Shown: positions 1 to 8,147 of the stretch, one piece after another
How positions within the stretch are numbered: position 1 is the stretch's first letter
Layout: every line of letters starts with the position of its first letter
Origin: Legionella drozanskii LLAP-1
GTDB taxonomy: Bacteria; Pseudomonadota; Gammaproteobacteria; Legionellales; Legionellaceae
Direction of reading: 5' to 3'
Length of the DNA: 64,000 bases
NCBI RefSeq assembly: GCF_001467585.1
Contig: NZ_LNXY01000020.1
Coordinates: 520,648 to 584,647 of the forward strand
The notes under the pieces: generated by a model
What the model was told of the DNA's origin: nothing
Databases searched by the model: none
The model's input: only the letters and a program-made list of their open reading frames with translations
Translations under genes and position numbers: made by a program

Positions 1-881
1 CCCCATTTCGAATTGACTTGATAATTAGCACCTGCTTGAAATGCCCAGGTATTATGATAGTGGACAGGAATCGGGATAGTTCCTCCACTCGCGACATTTT
101 GCAAATAAACCGATTTTAAGATACCCCATTGGATATAAAATAATTTTAAACCTAAGGTCCATTTATCATTTAGCAGCCTAGTATATTCTGCTTTAGTCGT
201 ACCAGGTAGATAGAAGCGTGAAAAGCGAAAATTATCATTAATGATGCCCACTTGAGCAGTACTTATACCGAGATAATTAGTCACTAACCCGGAAAAATAA
301 GCAAGCTTAAAGGAGTTTTTATCATCAAATTTATAAGAAAACCCAAGATCCCAACCATAATTCCAACTTTTAGATTGAGTGGTCACATTGCCAAAGTTTG
401 ATACAACAAAATCAAGATCTTCCTGATACACATAATTGGCAACAAAGCCTCCACCTACTGCTAATTTATCTGACAGTTTATAAGTAATATGAGGGTTAAT
501 ATCCACATCTCGAGTGATAAATTTAGTCACGTCATATCTTATTATGGAATTTTGGGGGTATTGAAAGTTTGTATAATAGGGATTACTTATATTTAAGCCG
601 ACAGCCACTTTATCATTGAGTCGTACAGCACCGTAAAAAAAAGGTAACGCATCTGTTTCGGAAGATGATGCGCTCCCAATACCACCTTTAGCTATTCCAG
701 TAAATTTAGCATAGGTATTAATGATAGGAGCACCAAATAAAACCTCGCTGTGTTTAACGGTGTTAGCATCCGTTGGATTGCGATAATTAAAACCAAAGAA
801 ATATTGAATAACATTTGCATAACTTAAAGTGGCAAATGTAAATAAAGTAGAAAAAACAACCAATCTTTTTGCTTTTTGCAC
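1..881 (-). CDS. OmpP1/FadL-family outer-membrane transporter (3' end outside window)
   Basis: Reading frame open from a GTG at 881-879 to the left window edge, preceded by GAGGGAG. The translation begins with a basic residue stretch and a hydrophobic signal peptide ending near SYA-N, followed by aromatic-rich alternating segments typical of a beta-barrel (for example GLNISNPYYTNF and LAVGGGFVANYVY). The NP motif near the mature N terminus and the order of segments suit the FadL/OmpP1/TodX family, which moves long-chain fatty acids or other hydrophobic compounds across the outer membrane. It is divergent from a patatin-like lipase, so lipid scavenging is a reasonable shared theme (inference). 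The C terminus is not visible. The family is assigned from sequence feel, without alignment. Confidence 0.7.
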   Translation of the reverse strand, partial: MQKAKRLVVFSTLFTFATLSYANVIQYFFGFNYRNPTDANTVKHSEVLFGAPIINTYAKFTGIAKGGIGSASSSETDALPFFYGAVRLNDKVAVGLNISNPYYTNFQYPQNSIIRYDVTKFITRDVDINPHITYKLSDKLAVGGGFVANYVYQEDLDFVVSNFGNVTTQSKSWNYGWDLGFSYKFDDKNSFKLAYFSGLVTNYLGISTAQVGIINDNFRFSRFYLPGTTKAEYTRLLNDKWTLGLKLFYIQWGILKSVYLQNVASGGTIPIPVHYHNTWAFQAGANYQVNSKW

Positions 882-928
882 CCTGAAGCTCCCTCTCAGT
901 GTTTTCTAATCCAAAATGAATCTGATTT

Positions 929-957
929 TTGATAGATGCAACACAGTATCCTATATT
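929..957 (+). promoter_or_regulatory. Predicted sigma70 promoter for the patatin-like gene
   Basis: TTGATA (929-934) and TATATT (952-957) are separated by exactly 17 bases, each differing from consensus at one position. Transcription would start near 964, giving a leader of about 95 bases before the ATG at 1060. Predicted by eye only. Confidence 0.5.
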
Positions 958-1059
958 AATCAAATCATGTCTGTCATATGCAGTGATTTGTAGCCAACAA
1001 ATCTACAAAATCTATGCTTTACTATATAACATTGGATTTAAAAAGGAAAAGGAAAAGGA

Positions 1060-2202
1060 ATGACAATCAAGCATCAAAAGAATTTTATTAAAAGAATTTG
1101 CCTTGTTTTGCAAGGCGGAGGAAGTTTAGGTGTTTTCCAAGCAGGTGTTTTTGAAGGGTTAGTAGAATATGGCTTTACACCGAATTGGATTGGAGGTACT
1201 TCCATTGGTAGTATTAATGCCGCAATTATTGCAGGCAATAAGCCCCAAGAAAGGCTGCCAAAACTCAAGCAATTTTGGCAAACAATTGCGCAAAAAGATC
1301 TTTTTAATATTGAATCAAGTATGCCAGATCCTCTGAGAAAAATTTATAGTCATTGGTATATAAATACAGCACTTTTTTTTGGGATACCCCAGTTTTTTAC
1401 TCCAGTAGTACCCATGTTTTTCACTCCTTTCATGGCAGAACAGATTGACAGTTTTTATGATTTAACTCCTTTAAGTAATTTGCTGCAGGAACTAATTGAT
1501 TTTGATTATCTCAATAAAGGGAAAATCCGTGTAAGTCTTGGTGCTACAAACGTAATTACTGGCGAAATAGATTATTTTGACAGTCGATGTGGAAAAATTA
1601 GATTAGAGCATGTAATAGCAAGCAGCGCTTTGCCTCCGGCTTTTCCTCCAATAAAAGTGAATGATAGCTATTATTGGGACGGGGGGATTTACTCAAATAC
1701 GCCCTTAGATGTTGTGCTAGACGATTCCCCCCGAGTAAATACACTCTGTTTTATGGTTGATTTATGGGAGAGAAAGGGATATTTACCAAAGTCGCTGGAT
1801 GAGGTTGTCTTGCGGCAAGAAGATATTAAATTTGCAAGCCGCTCAGAAGAGCGCAGGAGAAATTATCTTGAAAAACATAATTTACGAAGAATAATTTCGA
1901 CTTTTTATAAACAATTACCTAAGCATCTACAAGATTTGCCATCCTATAAAGCGATGGCTCTACTGGGTTGCACGACGCATATGGATATTGTGCAGTTAAC
2001 TTATCGCCCCAAAAAATGGGAAGTGTCAAAGAAAGTTGTAGATTTTTCTGAATCCACAATGCGCGAACGCTGGATTCAAGGTTACCAAGAAGCAGTGAGA
2101 GCATGTAAACAAGCTGAGTGGTCAAAAGCCAAGCATCAAGATACTGGCGTTAATCTCTTTATCCTACCTCCCATAACCGACGGACAGGACTCGGGATTGT
2201 AG
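1060..2202 (+). CDS. Patatin-like phospholipase with DUF3734-like C-terminal part
   Basis: A 380-residue protein with a patatin lipase fold. Visible are the oxyanion-hole loop GGGSLG (residues 19-24), the nucleophile elbow GTSIG with Ser48, and the catalytic DGG with Asp207, so the Ser-Asp dyad is intact. The C-terminal region, rich in Arg and Glu (RSEERRRNYLEKH), resembles the DUF3734 extension found in many bacterial patatins. There is no signal peptide, so it would act in the cytoplasm or be exported by a dedicated system. Legionella species use several patatin-type lipases as effectors or PlaB/Pat enzymes, but effector status here is not shown. The start is supported by a repeated AAAAGG stretch just upstream. 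It is divergent from the FadL-like gene. Confidence 0.88.
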   Translation: MTIKHQKNFIKRICLVLQGGGSLGVFQAGVFEGLVEYGFTPNWIGGTSIGSINAAIIAGNKPQERLPKLKQFWQTIAQKDLFNIESSMPDPLRKIYSHWYINTALFFGIPQFFTPVVPMFFTPFMAEQIDSFYDLTPLSNLLQELIDFDYLNKGKIRVSLGATNVITGEIDYFDSRCGKIRLEHVIASSALPPAFPPIKVNDSYYWDGGIYSNTPLDVVLDDSPRVNTLCFMVDLWERKGYLPKSLDEVVLRQEDIKFASRSEERRRNYLEKHNLRRIISTFYKQLPKHLQDLPSYKAMALLGCTTHMDIVQLTYRPKKWEVSKKVVDFSESTMRERWIQGYQEAVRACKQAEWSKAKHQDTGVNLFILPPITDGQDSGL

Positions 2203-2274
2203 TCTTAACACTGAGCGACCCGCTAAAGGTCAATCGATGATGGTCATTACCAGAGTTAGTAAATTTTTAGTTAT

Positions 2275-2409
2275 TTATTTCTTTTTATCATTCCGCTGAT
2301 GTGTATTTTTGCTAGATTTATCATCTGGATGCACGAGATTATGTTCGTCACGACGACGTGCATCTTGTGATTCATCCTTGAATTTTTCACTTTTCTTATC
2401 ATGCGACAT
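2275..2409 (-). CDS. Small highly charged protein of 44 residues
   Basis: An ORF between two genes: ATG at 2409-2407, stop TAA at 2277-2275, and a very good ribosome-binding site AAGGAG six bases upstream. The product begins MSHDKKSEKFKDES and is almost entirely Lys, Arg, Asp, Glu, His, Asn and Gln, with no hydrophobic core. It is probably intrinsically disordered, like small stress-associated proteins. The strong Shine-Dalgarno and the compositional bias argue that it is translated. No function is recognised. It lies on the strand opposite both neighbours. Confidence 0.6.
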   Translation of the reverse strand: MSHDKKSEKFKDESQDARRRDEHNLVHPDDKSSKNTHQRNDKKK

Positions 2410-2500
2410 GAGAATCTCCTTAATTATCTAAATGCAATCCCTAGCTTAAGATTAGGTTGGGTTTATTTAAAAGGCAAATTTGAGAGAAGTAAGCCCTGTA

Positions 2501-2529
2501 TTGTAATTAAGTAAACACACAATTATAAT
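2501..2529 (+). promoter_or_regulatory. Predicted sigma70 promoter for the FAD monooxygenase/TetR operon
   Basis: TTGTAA (2501-2506), a 17-base spacer and a consensus TATAAT (2524-2529) lie 46 bases before the ATG at 2576. The surrounding sequence is an AT-rich region that could hold a TetR operator (AATTGAGTAATTACTT nearby), but no clear palindrome was established. Confidence 0.5.
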
Positions 2530-2575
2530 CATTTAAATTGAGTAATTACTTAAATATAAAATTGGTGGTAAGCAT

Positions 2576-4147
2576 ATGAATTATCAAGTAATTATTGTGG
2601 GTGGAGGTCCAGTTGGAGTGGCATTGGCAATTGAGTTGGGCATGCTAGGAATAAATGTTGCCGTACTAGAAAAATATGATGAACCCTTATTACTGCCTAG
2701 GGCGCAGCTATTAAATCCACGATCGATGGAATTTTTTCAACGCTGGGGCATTAGTCAACAGTTACTAAATAAGCGTTTGCTCCCTCCTGATCATGCCTTA
2801 AAAGTTATTTGGTGTTCCGGCTTGGCTGGAAAGATGTATACCCTTGTTGATATTGCGCAAAATTTAGATGCAGATGTGACGCCTGAAAATTATCAAAGCC
2901 TAGCCCTTTGGAGAACAGAAGAAGTTTTGCGAGAACGGGTATCGCATTTTAAAAACGTACAGTTAATTAAACAGACTGAAGTCATTGATATTGTTCAAGA
3001 TGAAAGTAAAGTCACAGTGACTGTAAAAGATAAAGGCGATAATCAATATAATTTAACCGCAAAGTATCTTGTTGGTTGTGATGGTGCCCGCAGTATCACA
3101 CGAACTAAAATGGGCTTGAAAACACAGAGTTATTTACCAGAGCAACGTGCACTTAGTATTTTATTCCATTCGCAGGACATCAAAGAAAAAATCAGCTTGC
3201 CGAGGGCCGCTGTGTATTTTAATTTAGCGACAGAAAAAACAGCTGGCCTAGGTTGCGTGGAGTATGAAAATGGCTTGTGGTATAGCCATGTGTTGCGTCC
3301 TAGCAATCAAAATTTAAATGATATCGACGTATCAGCTATCTTGGATCAAATTGCCGGATTTGAATTTAAGAAAGAAATTAAGCAAGCCAATTTTTGGATG
3401 ATGCGAGCTGAGATTGTGGAAAATTTTCGTCAGGGAAGAATTTTTTTAGCAGGAGATGCTGCGCATACTTTGCCGCCAACGGGGGGGCATGGATTAAATA
3501 CAGGGTTAGCGGATGCTGTTAATCTTGGTTGGAAACTGGCTGCAGTATTGCGCCATCAAGCCGGAGAAACTATGCTGGCAAGCTATAATATAGAACGAAG
3601 ATCTATTGCTATTCGCAACATTAAAGCAGCAATAAAAAATGCAGAAGATGCTATTCGCGTGCGTAAAATTTATCCGCCAGAGACACAGGCAGAAGAGTTT
3701 GCAAAAGAAAATACTCGTATTGCTAGGCAGCATGCTGTTTCACCAGGTATTGCTCTAGGCTATGCCTATCCCAACTCGCCCCTCATTGTGCAAACAACAG
3801 AGCATGATTACCCAGATGATCCCTTTGTTTATTACCCTCAGGCATTGCCTGGATATTTTGCGCCACATTGCCGCGTGGGACAAAATAGAAATCTTTACGA
3901 TTATTTTTCCTCGGAATACACCTTGTTAATTACTGAGCAAACGAATGAGCACAAGGAGCAGCAACTCATAAAGCAATTTGCACAAAAAAATGTGGCTCTC
4001 AAACTACTCACACTCAACGATGATAGGATTAAAAAGCGTTACCCCAAAGTATATTATTTATTGCGTCCAGACTGGCATATAGCCTGGCATGGAGATAATA
4101 TGCCTCAAGAGGTAGAGAACTTTGTGAATCAAATGATTGGTTTTTAG
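2576..4147 (+). CDS. FAD-dependent aromatic-type monooxygenase (PheA/TfdB family)
   Basis: A 523-residue flavoprotein hydroxylase. It has the N-terminal dinucleotide-binding GGGPVG (about residues 9-14), the DG motif GCDGARS, and the GD motif GRIFLAGDAAHTLPPTGGHG, followed by NTGLADAVNLGWKLA. This is the complete class A monooxygenase signature. Members hydroxylate aromatic or polyketide-like substrates using NAD(P)H and O2; the substrate cannot be read from sequence. The length, including a thioredoxin-like C-terminal region of about 130 residues, is normal for PheA/TfdB or RdmE-like enzymes. The TetR regulator starts 11 bases after its stop codon, so they form an operon and the TetR protein is likely its repressor. 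Confidence 0.88.
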   Translation: MNYQVIIVGGGPVGVALAIELGMLGINVAVLEKYDEPLLLPRAQLLNPRSMEFFQRWGISQQLLNKRLLPPDHALKVIWCSGLAGKMYTLVDIAQNLDADVTPENYQSLALWRTEEVLRERVSHFKNVQLIKQTEVIDIVQDESKVTVTVKDKGDNQYNLTAKYLVGCDGARSITRTKMGLKTQSYLPEQRALSILFHSQDIKEKISLPRAAVYFNLATEKTAGLGCVEYENGLWYSHVLRPSNQNLNDIDVSAILDQIAGFEFKKEIKQANFWMMRAEIVENFRQGRIFLAGDAAHTLPPTGGHGLNTGLADAVNLGWKLAAVLRHQAGETMLASYNIERRSIAIRNIKAAIKNAEDAIRVRKIYPPETQAEEFAKENTRIARQHAVSPGIALGYAYPNSPLIVQTTEHDYPDDPFVYYPQALPGYFAPHCRVGQNRNLYDYFSSEYTLLITEQTNEHKEQQLIKQFAQKNVALKLLTLNDDRIKKRYPKVYYLLRPDWHIAWHGDNMPQEVENFVNQMIGF

Positions 4148-4157
4148 AGAAGGTGTA

Positions 4158-4793
4158 ATGAGCAAAGAAAAAGTGCAACGAAAGGTCGCTGACAAAACTC
4201 GTATTAAGATTTTGAAAGCAGCGAGCAAACTTTTTGCGGAAAAGGGATTTTCCGGCACTAGCACGCAATCCATAGCTAAGGCGGCTAAAGTAAATGAAAC
4301 ATTAATTTTTCATCATTTTGGAACTAAGAGTCAGTTATGGAAAATGGTAAAAGCTCATGTAGTGGAAAGTATTTCTTTGTCGCCTCTAGACTCCGAACCT
4401 AAATCCCTGCGCGTATTTTTGGAAATGATATTCAAACAATATCTAGATGCCTTCGCGCAGCAGCCAGATCTAGGACGTTTATTGCAATGGCAATACATGG
4501 AAGCTGAGCAAAGCAAACTGATAGCCGGCAATCCATTAGCACCGACAAATTGGTTAGGGCCCATCCAATATTTGCAGCAAATAAATCAAATAAAGGCAGA
4601 TATGGATGCGTCTTTTATTATAATTTGGTTAACGGCCAGCCTGAATATCATTATTTTTGATCATAGGCATATCTTTCAAAATAAGGCTACACGCGATACT
4701 TTTATAGAGAATTTGCTCGCTGGTTTTGAGCGTGCTCTTGGTAATGCTAAGAAGGAATGTGAGCAAACTAAGACGCAAACACCCCAACAGTAA
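4158..4793 (+). CDS. TetR/AcrR-family transcriptional regulator
   Basis: A 211-residue regulator with a classic N-terminal helix-turn-helix (TRIKILKAASKLFAEKGF then TSTQSIAKAAKVNETLIFHHFGTKSQLW) and a divergent ligand-binding C-terminal domain. The ATG at 4158 is preferred over the in-frame ATG at 4137 because AGAAGG lies just before it and the upstream ATG falls inside the monooxygenase gene. It follows that gene by 11 bases, which suggests local regulation of the operon by a small-molecule ligand. The ligand is unknown. Confidence 0.9.
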   Translation: MSKEKVQRKVADKTRIKILKAASKLFAEKGFSGTSTQSIAKAAKVNETLIFHHFGTKSQLWKMVKAHVVESISLSPLDSEPKSLRVFLEMIFKQYLDAFAQQPDLGRLLQWQYMEAEQSKLIAGNPLAPTNWLGPIQYLQQINQIKADMDASFIIIWLTASLNIIIFDHRHIFQNKATRDTFIENLLAGFERALGNAKKECEQTKTQTPQQ

Positions 4794-4830
4794 GTTGAAG
4801 AGCTGACCATAATTATTAAAGGACGCATCG

Positions 4831-5211
4831 ATGACACACAGACGACTATCAATATTTTTAGGACTTATATCGCTAGCAATTAGTTTGGCTACCTGGTCAT
4901 TGGATTTAAGTCATTTAGTCATCAATTGTATCTATTGTCGTAATGAACGAACAATTATTGGATTGCTCGGTATTTTATTATTACTGCCTATCTATCCTTA
5001 TATAACCTCTTATCTTAGTCTTGCTTTCGGATTTTATGGTGCCAGTGTCTGCGCTCAACATATTATGTTAATCATGAAAAATAGTCATTTTACATCTCCT
5101 CAATTGCCCTTAGCTATAGCGGCTTTGCTAATTATCATTGGGCAGCTATTCTTTATTTTTAATTACTTATATGGTCGCTCAATATTGAAAGCTATTAACT
5201 CAAACCTCTGA
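4831..5211 (+). CDS. Small four-helix membrane protein, weakly DsbB-like
   Basis: A 126-residue protein with about four hydrophobic segments (residues 8-28, 40-62, 63-80 and 88-112). After the first helix it has CIYCRNERTIIGLLGILLL, which recalls the CxxC-IxxR stretch of DsbB after its first transmembrane helix, and a further Cys lies near residue 73. The long second periplasmic loop with its own Cys pair, needed for ordinary DsbB action, is absent. An oxidoreductase role is therefore only a possibility. It follows the TetR gene by 37 bases with an AAAGGA ribosome site and may be cotranscribed. Confidence 0.6.
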   Translation: MTHRRLSIFLGLISLAISLATWSLDLSHLVINCIYCRNERTIIGLLGILLLLPIYPYITSYLSLAFGFYGASVCAQHIMLIMKNSHFTSPQLPLAIAALLIIIGQLFFIFNYLYGRSILKAINSNL

Positions 5212-5290
5212 GGGAGAGTAATGAAAGGCTACCGACTTAAGGATGAGTTGAGTAACTAGCCTGAAGAGTAGTTTTCTAAGCTGAAACTTC

Positions 5291-5346
5291 TTGCAGGGGC
5301 TAGGGAGTGAATAGACAACTCGATTCATCCTCTCCCGCCCCTGCAA
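5291..5346. terminator. Long hairpin between convergent genes
   Basis: TTGCAGGGGC (5291-5300) pairs perfectly with GCCCCTGCAA (5337-5346), and inner segments GGGAG/CTCCC and TGAAT/ATTCA extend the stem with small bulges. It lies between the small membrane protein and the convergent WD40 gene, so it may end transcription in both directions. There is no clean T tract on either side. Confidence 0.5.
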
Positions 5347-5374
5347 AGAATCTAAATAATTAGATGAATCCTAT

Positions 5375-6616
5375 TTAACGTATTCTTGCTGCATTTAAGT
5401 ACGACTCTGGTATTTCTGTATCGGAAACAGCTGGTTTGTCAACAGACCAGAAGCGCAAAGTTTGATCGGGACTCGCTGTTGCGAAATTCTTTTTGTTATG
5501 CGGATTTTGAGCTGAGAGTAAAACTCTGTCAGTATGCACATTACTGCTGCTGCAGTCCATGGATAATTGTTCACTCGCTCTATTTATAGACCAACAGGAA
5601 ACTCGATGCTCATTTCCTTCTGTAATAAGGACACTATCTGAGTCAAGCCAATGAATATTACAGATCTGAGTCTTTGGTATAGCCTTAGCAATAATAGCTC
5701 CGGTTTTAAAATCCCAGATTTTTAAGGTCATATCGTCTGCACCGCCGCCACTAGCCAGTATATTTCTTTGATAGGGAGAAAACTCTAAAGCTTTTGATGG
5801 CGATTTATGATCCGTAAATGTAAAGGTAGGATGGCGTAGATAGGAGGGATCAAAGATTTCTATAGTTGTTCCGTTACTAATTGCGAGGGTACCAGTGACT
5901 TTGTCAAAAGCCAATCCGGTTAAGCTTGCATCAAAGAACTGAATGTTGTGTGTTCTTTGTGGAGTCCGTAAATCAAAATGAGTCAGACAACGACCATATT
6001 GACTAGCTGCGTAAAAACCATGAGACCCATCTGATATTATTTTTGTATAGGCCTTAGTCTTGTGAGTTAAACGGACTTGAGTATAAACTTCAGAATTTAT
6101 ATATTGTATTCCACCCTTTGAATCTGCTATTACCAAAACCCCAAAATCATAAGCTAAAGCAGTGATGCTGTATCGAGTTGCAATCTCTCTTTCTTGTTGC
6201 GTTTTTATATCATAGACCAACACTGATTCCTCTAGCCCAATGCAAACTTGGGTTTTGCTAGTCCAACAAAGTGAGTTAAGATAATAATTTCCTGAGATAC
6301 CTTCTTCGACATATAAGCCTTCTTCTAAATCTAGAGTATGTAAGGCTTTTTTGATGACTGGTTGGGTCTTATAAGTATCAGGAAGAGTTAAACCTCGTAA
6401 AGGACTATTACGCATTTGCTGATGGCTCACATTCCATAACGAGGCACATAAAGCGTCTGAGATCTTATTTTTAGGTTGATCAAAAACCTTTCTGACTTTG
6501 GCATACTGTAGATCCGATGTCCTGGAGTCCTGTGAGCGAGAGGGTATATCTCTGTCGCCTTTTACTCTTCGATTTTTAGGTTGCTTAGGAAAAAACTCAT
6601 ATCTTCTATCGTACAT
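5375..6616 (-). CDS. Eukaryotic-like Cdc20/Cdh1 (APC/C coactivator) homologue, candidate effector
   Basis: A 413-residue WD40 protein. The ATG at 6616-6614 has GGAAG eight bases upstream and is preferred to a TTG at 6631. Residues 21-27 read DRDIPSR, matching the C-box (D-R-F/Y-I-P-x-R) of Cdc20/Cdh1 except for Asp in place of the aromatic. A linker follows, then SPLRGL, KKALHTLD and YYLNSLCW (111-118), which correspond to the entry into the Cdh1 propeller. Seven blades can be counted by their ends: VLVYDI, IQYINS, LTHFDL, IEIFDP, LKIWDF, VSCWSI, LRFWSV. ASGGGADD (288-295) and DQTLRFWSV parallel Cdh1 ASGGGTADR and DETLRFWNV as recalled. The chain ends in Ile-Arg, the IR tail that docks on the APC/C. 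There is no signal peptide. Bacterial WD40 proteins are common, but this combination is eukaryotic. Host APC/C targeting is inference. Confidence 0.85.
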   Translation of the reverse strand: MYDRRYEFFPKQPKNRRVKGDRDIPSRSQDSRTSDLQYAKVRKVFDQPKNKISDALCASLWNVSHQQMRNSPLRGLTLPDTYKTQPVIKKALHTLDLEEGLYVEEGISGNYYLNSLCWTSKTQVCIGLEESVLVYDIKTQQEREIATRYSITALAYDFGVLVIADSKGGIQYINSEVYTQVRLTHKTKAYTKIISDGSHGFYAASQYGRCLTHFDLRTPQRTHNIQFFDASLTGLAFDKVTGTLAISNGTTIEIFDPSYLRHPTFTFTDHKSPSKALEFSPYQRNILASGGGADDMTLKIWDFKTGAIIAKAIPKTQICNIHWLDSDSVLITEGNEHRVSCWSINRASEQLSMDCSSSNVHTDRVLLSAQNPHNKKNFATASPDQTLRFWSVDKPAVSDTEIPESYLNAARIR

Positions 6617-6854
6617 AACAACTACTTCCAAAATTATTTGCCGGCATTATACACAAAGATAGCAATATATGATTGTCATTTGTTCATAAAGATGTTTTAT
6701 TAATTAAATAACGAATAAAAATTTATCAGTTAGTCTGTTTTTTGTCTTTGTGCGTTAAATGAACTTATCAATGAGAGATTAAATACCTCCCATTTAAATC
6801 TTAACTATTTTAGTTTAACCTTAGGCCGATCTTTCTTAAAAGTTGTAAGTAGTT

Positions 6855-8036
6855 ATGGAACAAGTCGACGTCATTATTATTGGAGCCGGGGCTGCCGGTT
6901 TGATGTGTGCCATTGAAGCAGGCAAACGCCGTCGTAAAGTTCTGATTCTAGATCATGCCAACAAAGTGGGTAAAAAAATTCTTATGTCCGGAGGAGGGCG
7001 ATGTAATTTTACAAATTATTACATCGAACCCCCTAAGTATTTTTCTCATAATCCTCATTTTTTTAAATCTGCGTTGAGTCGATACACTCAATGGGATTTT
7101 ATTGAACTGGTAAAAAAACATACTATTCCTTTTCACGAGAAGACCTTAGGACAATTATTTTGTGATAATAAATCAAAAGATATAGTCGATATGCTGTTAG
7201 TTGAGTGTGATAAAGCAGGTGTGTTAATTCACTTAAGTACCATGATAGAAAAGATCCAACGACTGGATACAAATCTTTTTAAAATTCATTCCAGTCGAGG
7301 TAGCTTTCTCTGCAATTCATTAATCATCGCCACTGGCGGCTTATCTATTCCTACCATGGGCGCGAGTCCCTTTGCTTATAAAATTGCTGAGCAATTTGCT
7401 ATAAAAGTCTGGCCAACCAGAGCCGGGCTTGTTCCTTTGACCTTAGATGTCATTGACAAAGAAAAATGTTCGACTCTCTCCGGAGTTAGCATTGATAGCC
7501 ACGTTCAAAACGAACGAAATGAATTTAGAGAGAATATTTTATTTACTCATCGAGGATTAAGCGGCCCAGCTATTTTACAATTATCTTCTTATTGGAACCC
7601 TGGAGAGCCCATTTGTATTAACTTTTTACCCGAACAAGATCTTCTTGAGCTTCTAAAAAAAGCTCGTCTTGAAATGCCTCAAAAACAATTAAACTCTATT
7701 TTATCGATGGTTTTACCCAAGCGGGTAGTCGAGGTGTTTATTCCCCCAGGTTTTGCAGAAACAAAGCTTTCAGAATTATCCAATCGAGACTTAGCCGCAA
7801 TCGCAGAGCAAATGCATGCTTGGGTTGTAAAGCCTAATGGCACTGAAGGTTATAGAACTGCAGAAGTCACGATAGGAGGGGTAGATTGCAATGCAATTTC
7901 TTCGAAAACCATGGAGGCTAACGACATTCCTGGATTGTATTTTATTGGCGAGGCGTTAGATGTAACAGGCTGGTTGGGCGGGTATAATTTTCAATGGGCT
8001 TGGTCTTCCGGTTGGGCAGCTGGTCAGGTTGTATAA
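6855..8036 (+). CDS. NAD(P)/FAD-dependent oxidoreductase, HI0933/YhiN family
   Basis: A 393-residue flavoprotein with N-terminal GAGAAGLMCAIEAGKR, the family-specific SGGGRCNFTN at about residues 48-57, an internal TGGLSIPTMG, and the C-terminal block GLYFIGEALDVTGWLGGYNFQWAWSSG. These identify the HI0933-like (YhiN/BaiN, aminoacetone-oxidase-annotated) family with high certainty. The physiological reaction of this family is poorly defined; one relative (BaiN) acts in bile-acid metabolism. It is cytoplasmic and stands alone between the WD40 gene and aph(9). Confidence 0.92.
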   Translation: MEQVDVIIIGAGAAGLMCAIEAGKRRRKVLILDHANKVGKKILMSGGGRCNFTNYYIEPPKYFSHNPHFFKSALSRYTQWDFIELVKKHTIPFHEKTLGQLFCDNKSKDIVDMLLVECDKAGVLIHLSTMIEKIQRLDTNLFKIHSSRGSFLCNSLIIATGGLSIPTMGASPFAYKIAEQFAIKVWPTRAGLVPLTLDVIDKEKCSTLSGVSIDSHVQNERNEFRENILFTHRGLSGPAILQLSSYWNPGEPICINFLPEQDLLELLKKARLEMPQKQLNSILSMVLPKRVVEVFIPPGFAETKLSELSNRDLAAIAEQMHAWVVKPNGTEGYRTAEVTIGGVDCNAISSKTMEANDIPGLYFIGEALDVTGWLGGYNFQWAWSSGWAAGQVV

Positions 8037-8100
8037 AATAATAGGGATAATTTATCCTTCCAGTTTCTGGCAAAAAGACAGTACTCTAGGCAATGAATTT

Positions 8101-8119
8101 GTTGGGCCAAGCCCAACCT
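8101..8119. repeat. Short GTTGGGC palindrome upstream of aph(9)
   Basis: GTTGGGC (8101-8107), loop CAA, GCCCAAC (8111-8117). It is related to the longer palindrome at 18396-18417 and to partial copies near 47819 and 58109, so it belongs to a small family of GC-rich intergenic hairpins in this genome. Here it lies 30 bases before the aph(9) start and could shape its leader. Confidence 0.55.
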
Positions 8120-8147
8120 AAAGTTTAAAATTCTGGACTTGACTCTT

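Noticed and set aside
4831..5211. Firm assignment as DsbB
   Set aside because: Only the first CxxC-like region is present; the second periplasmic Cys pair is missing and the protein is too short.
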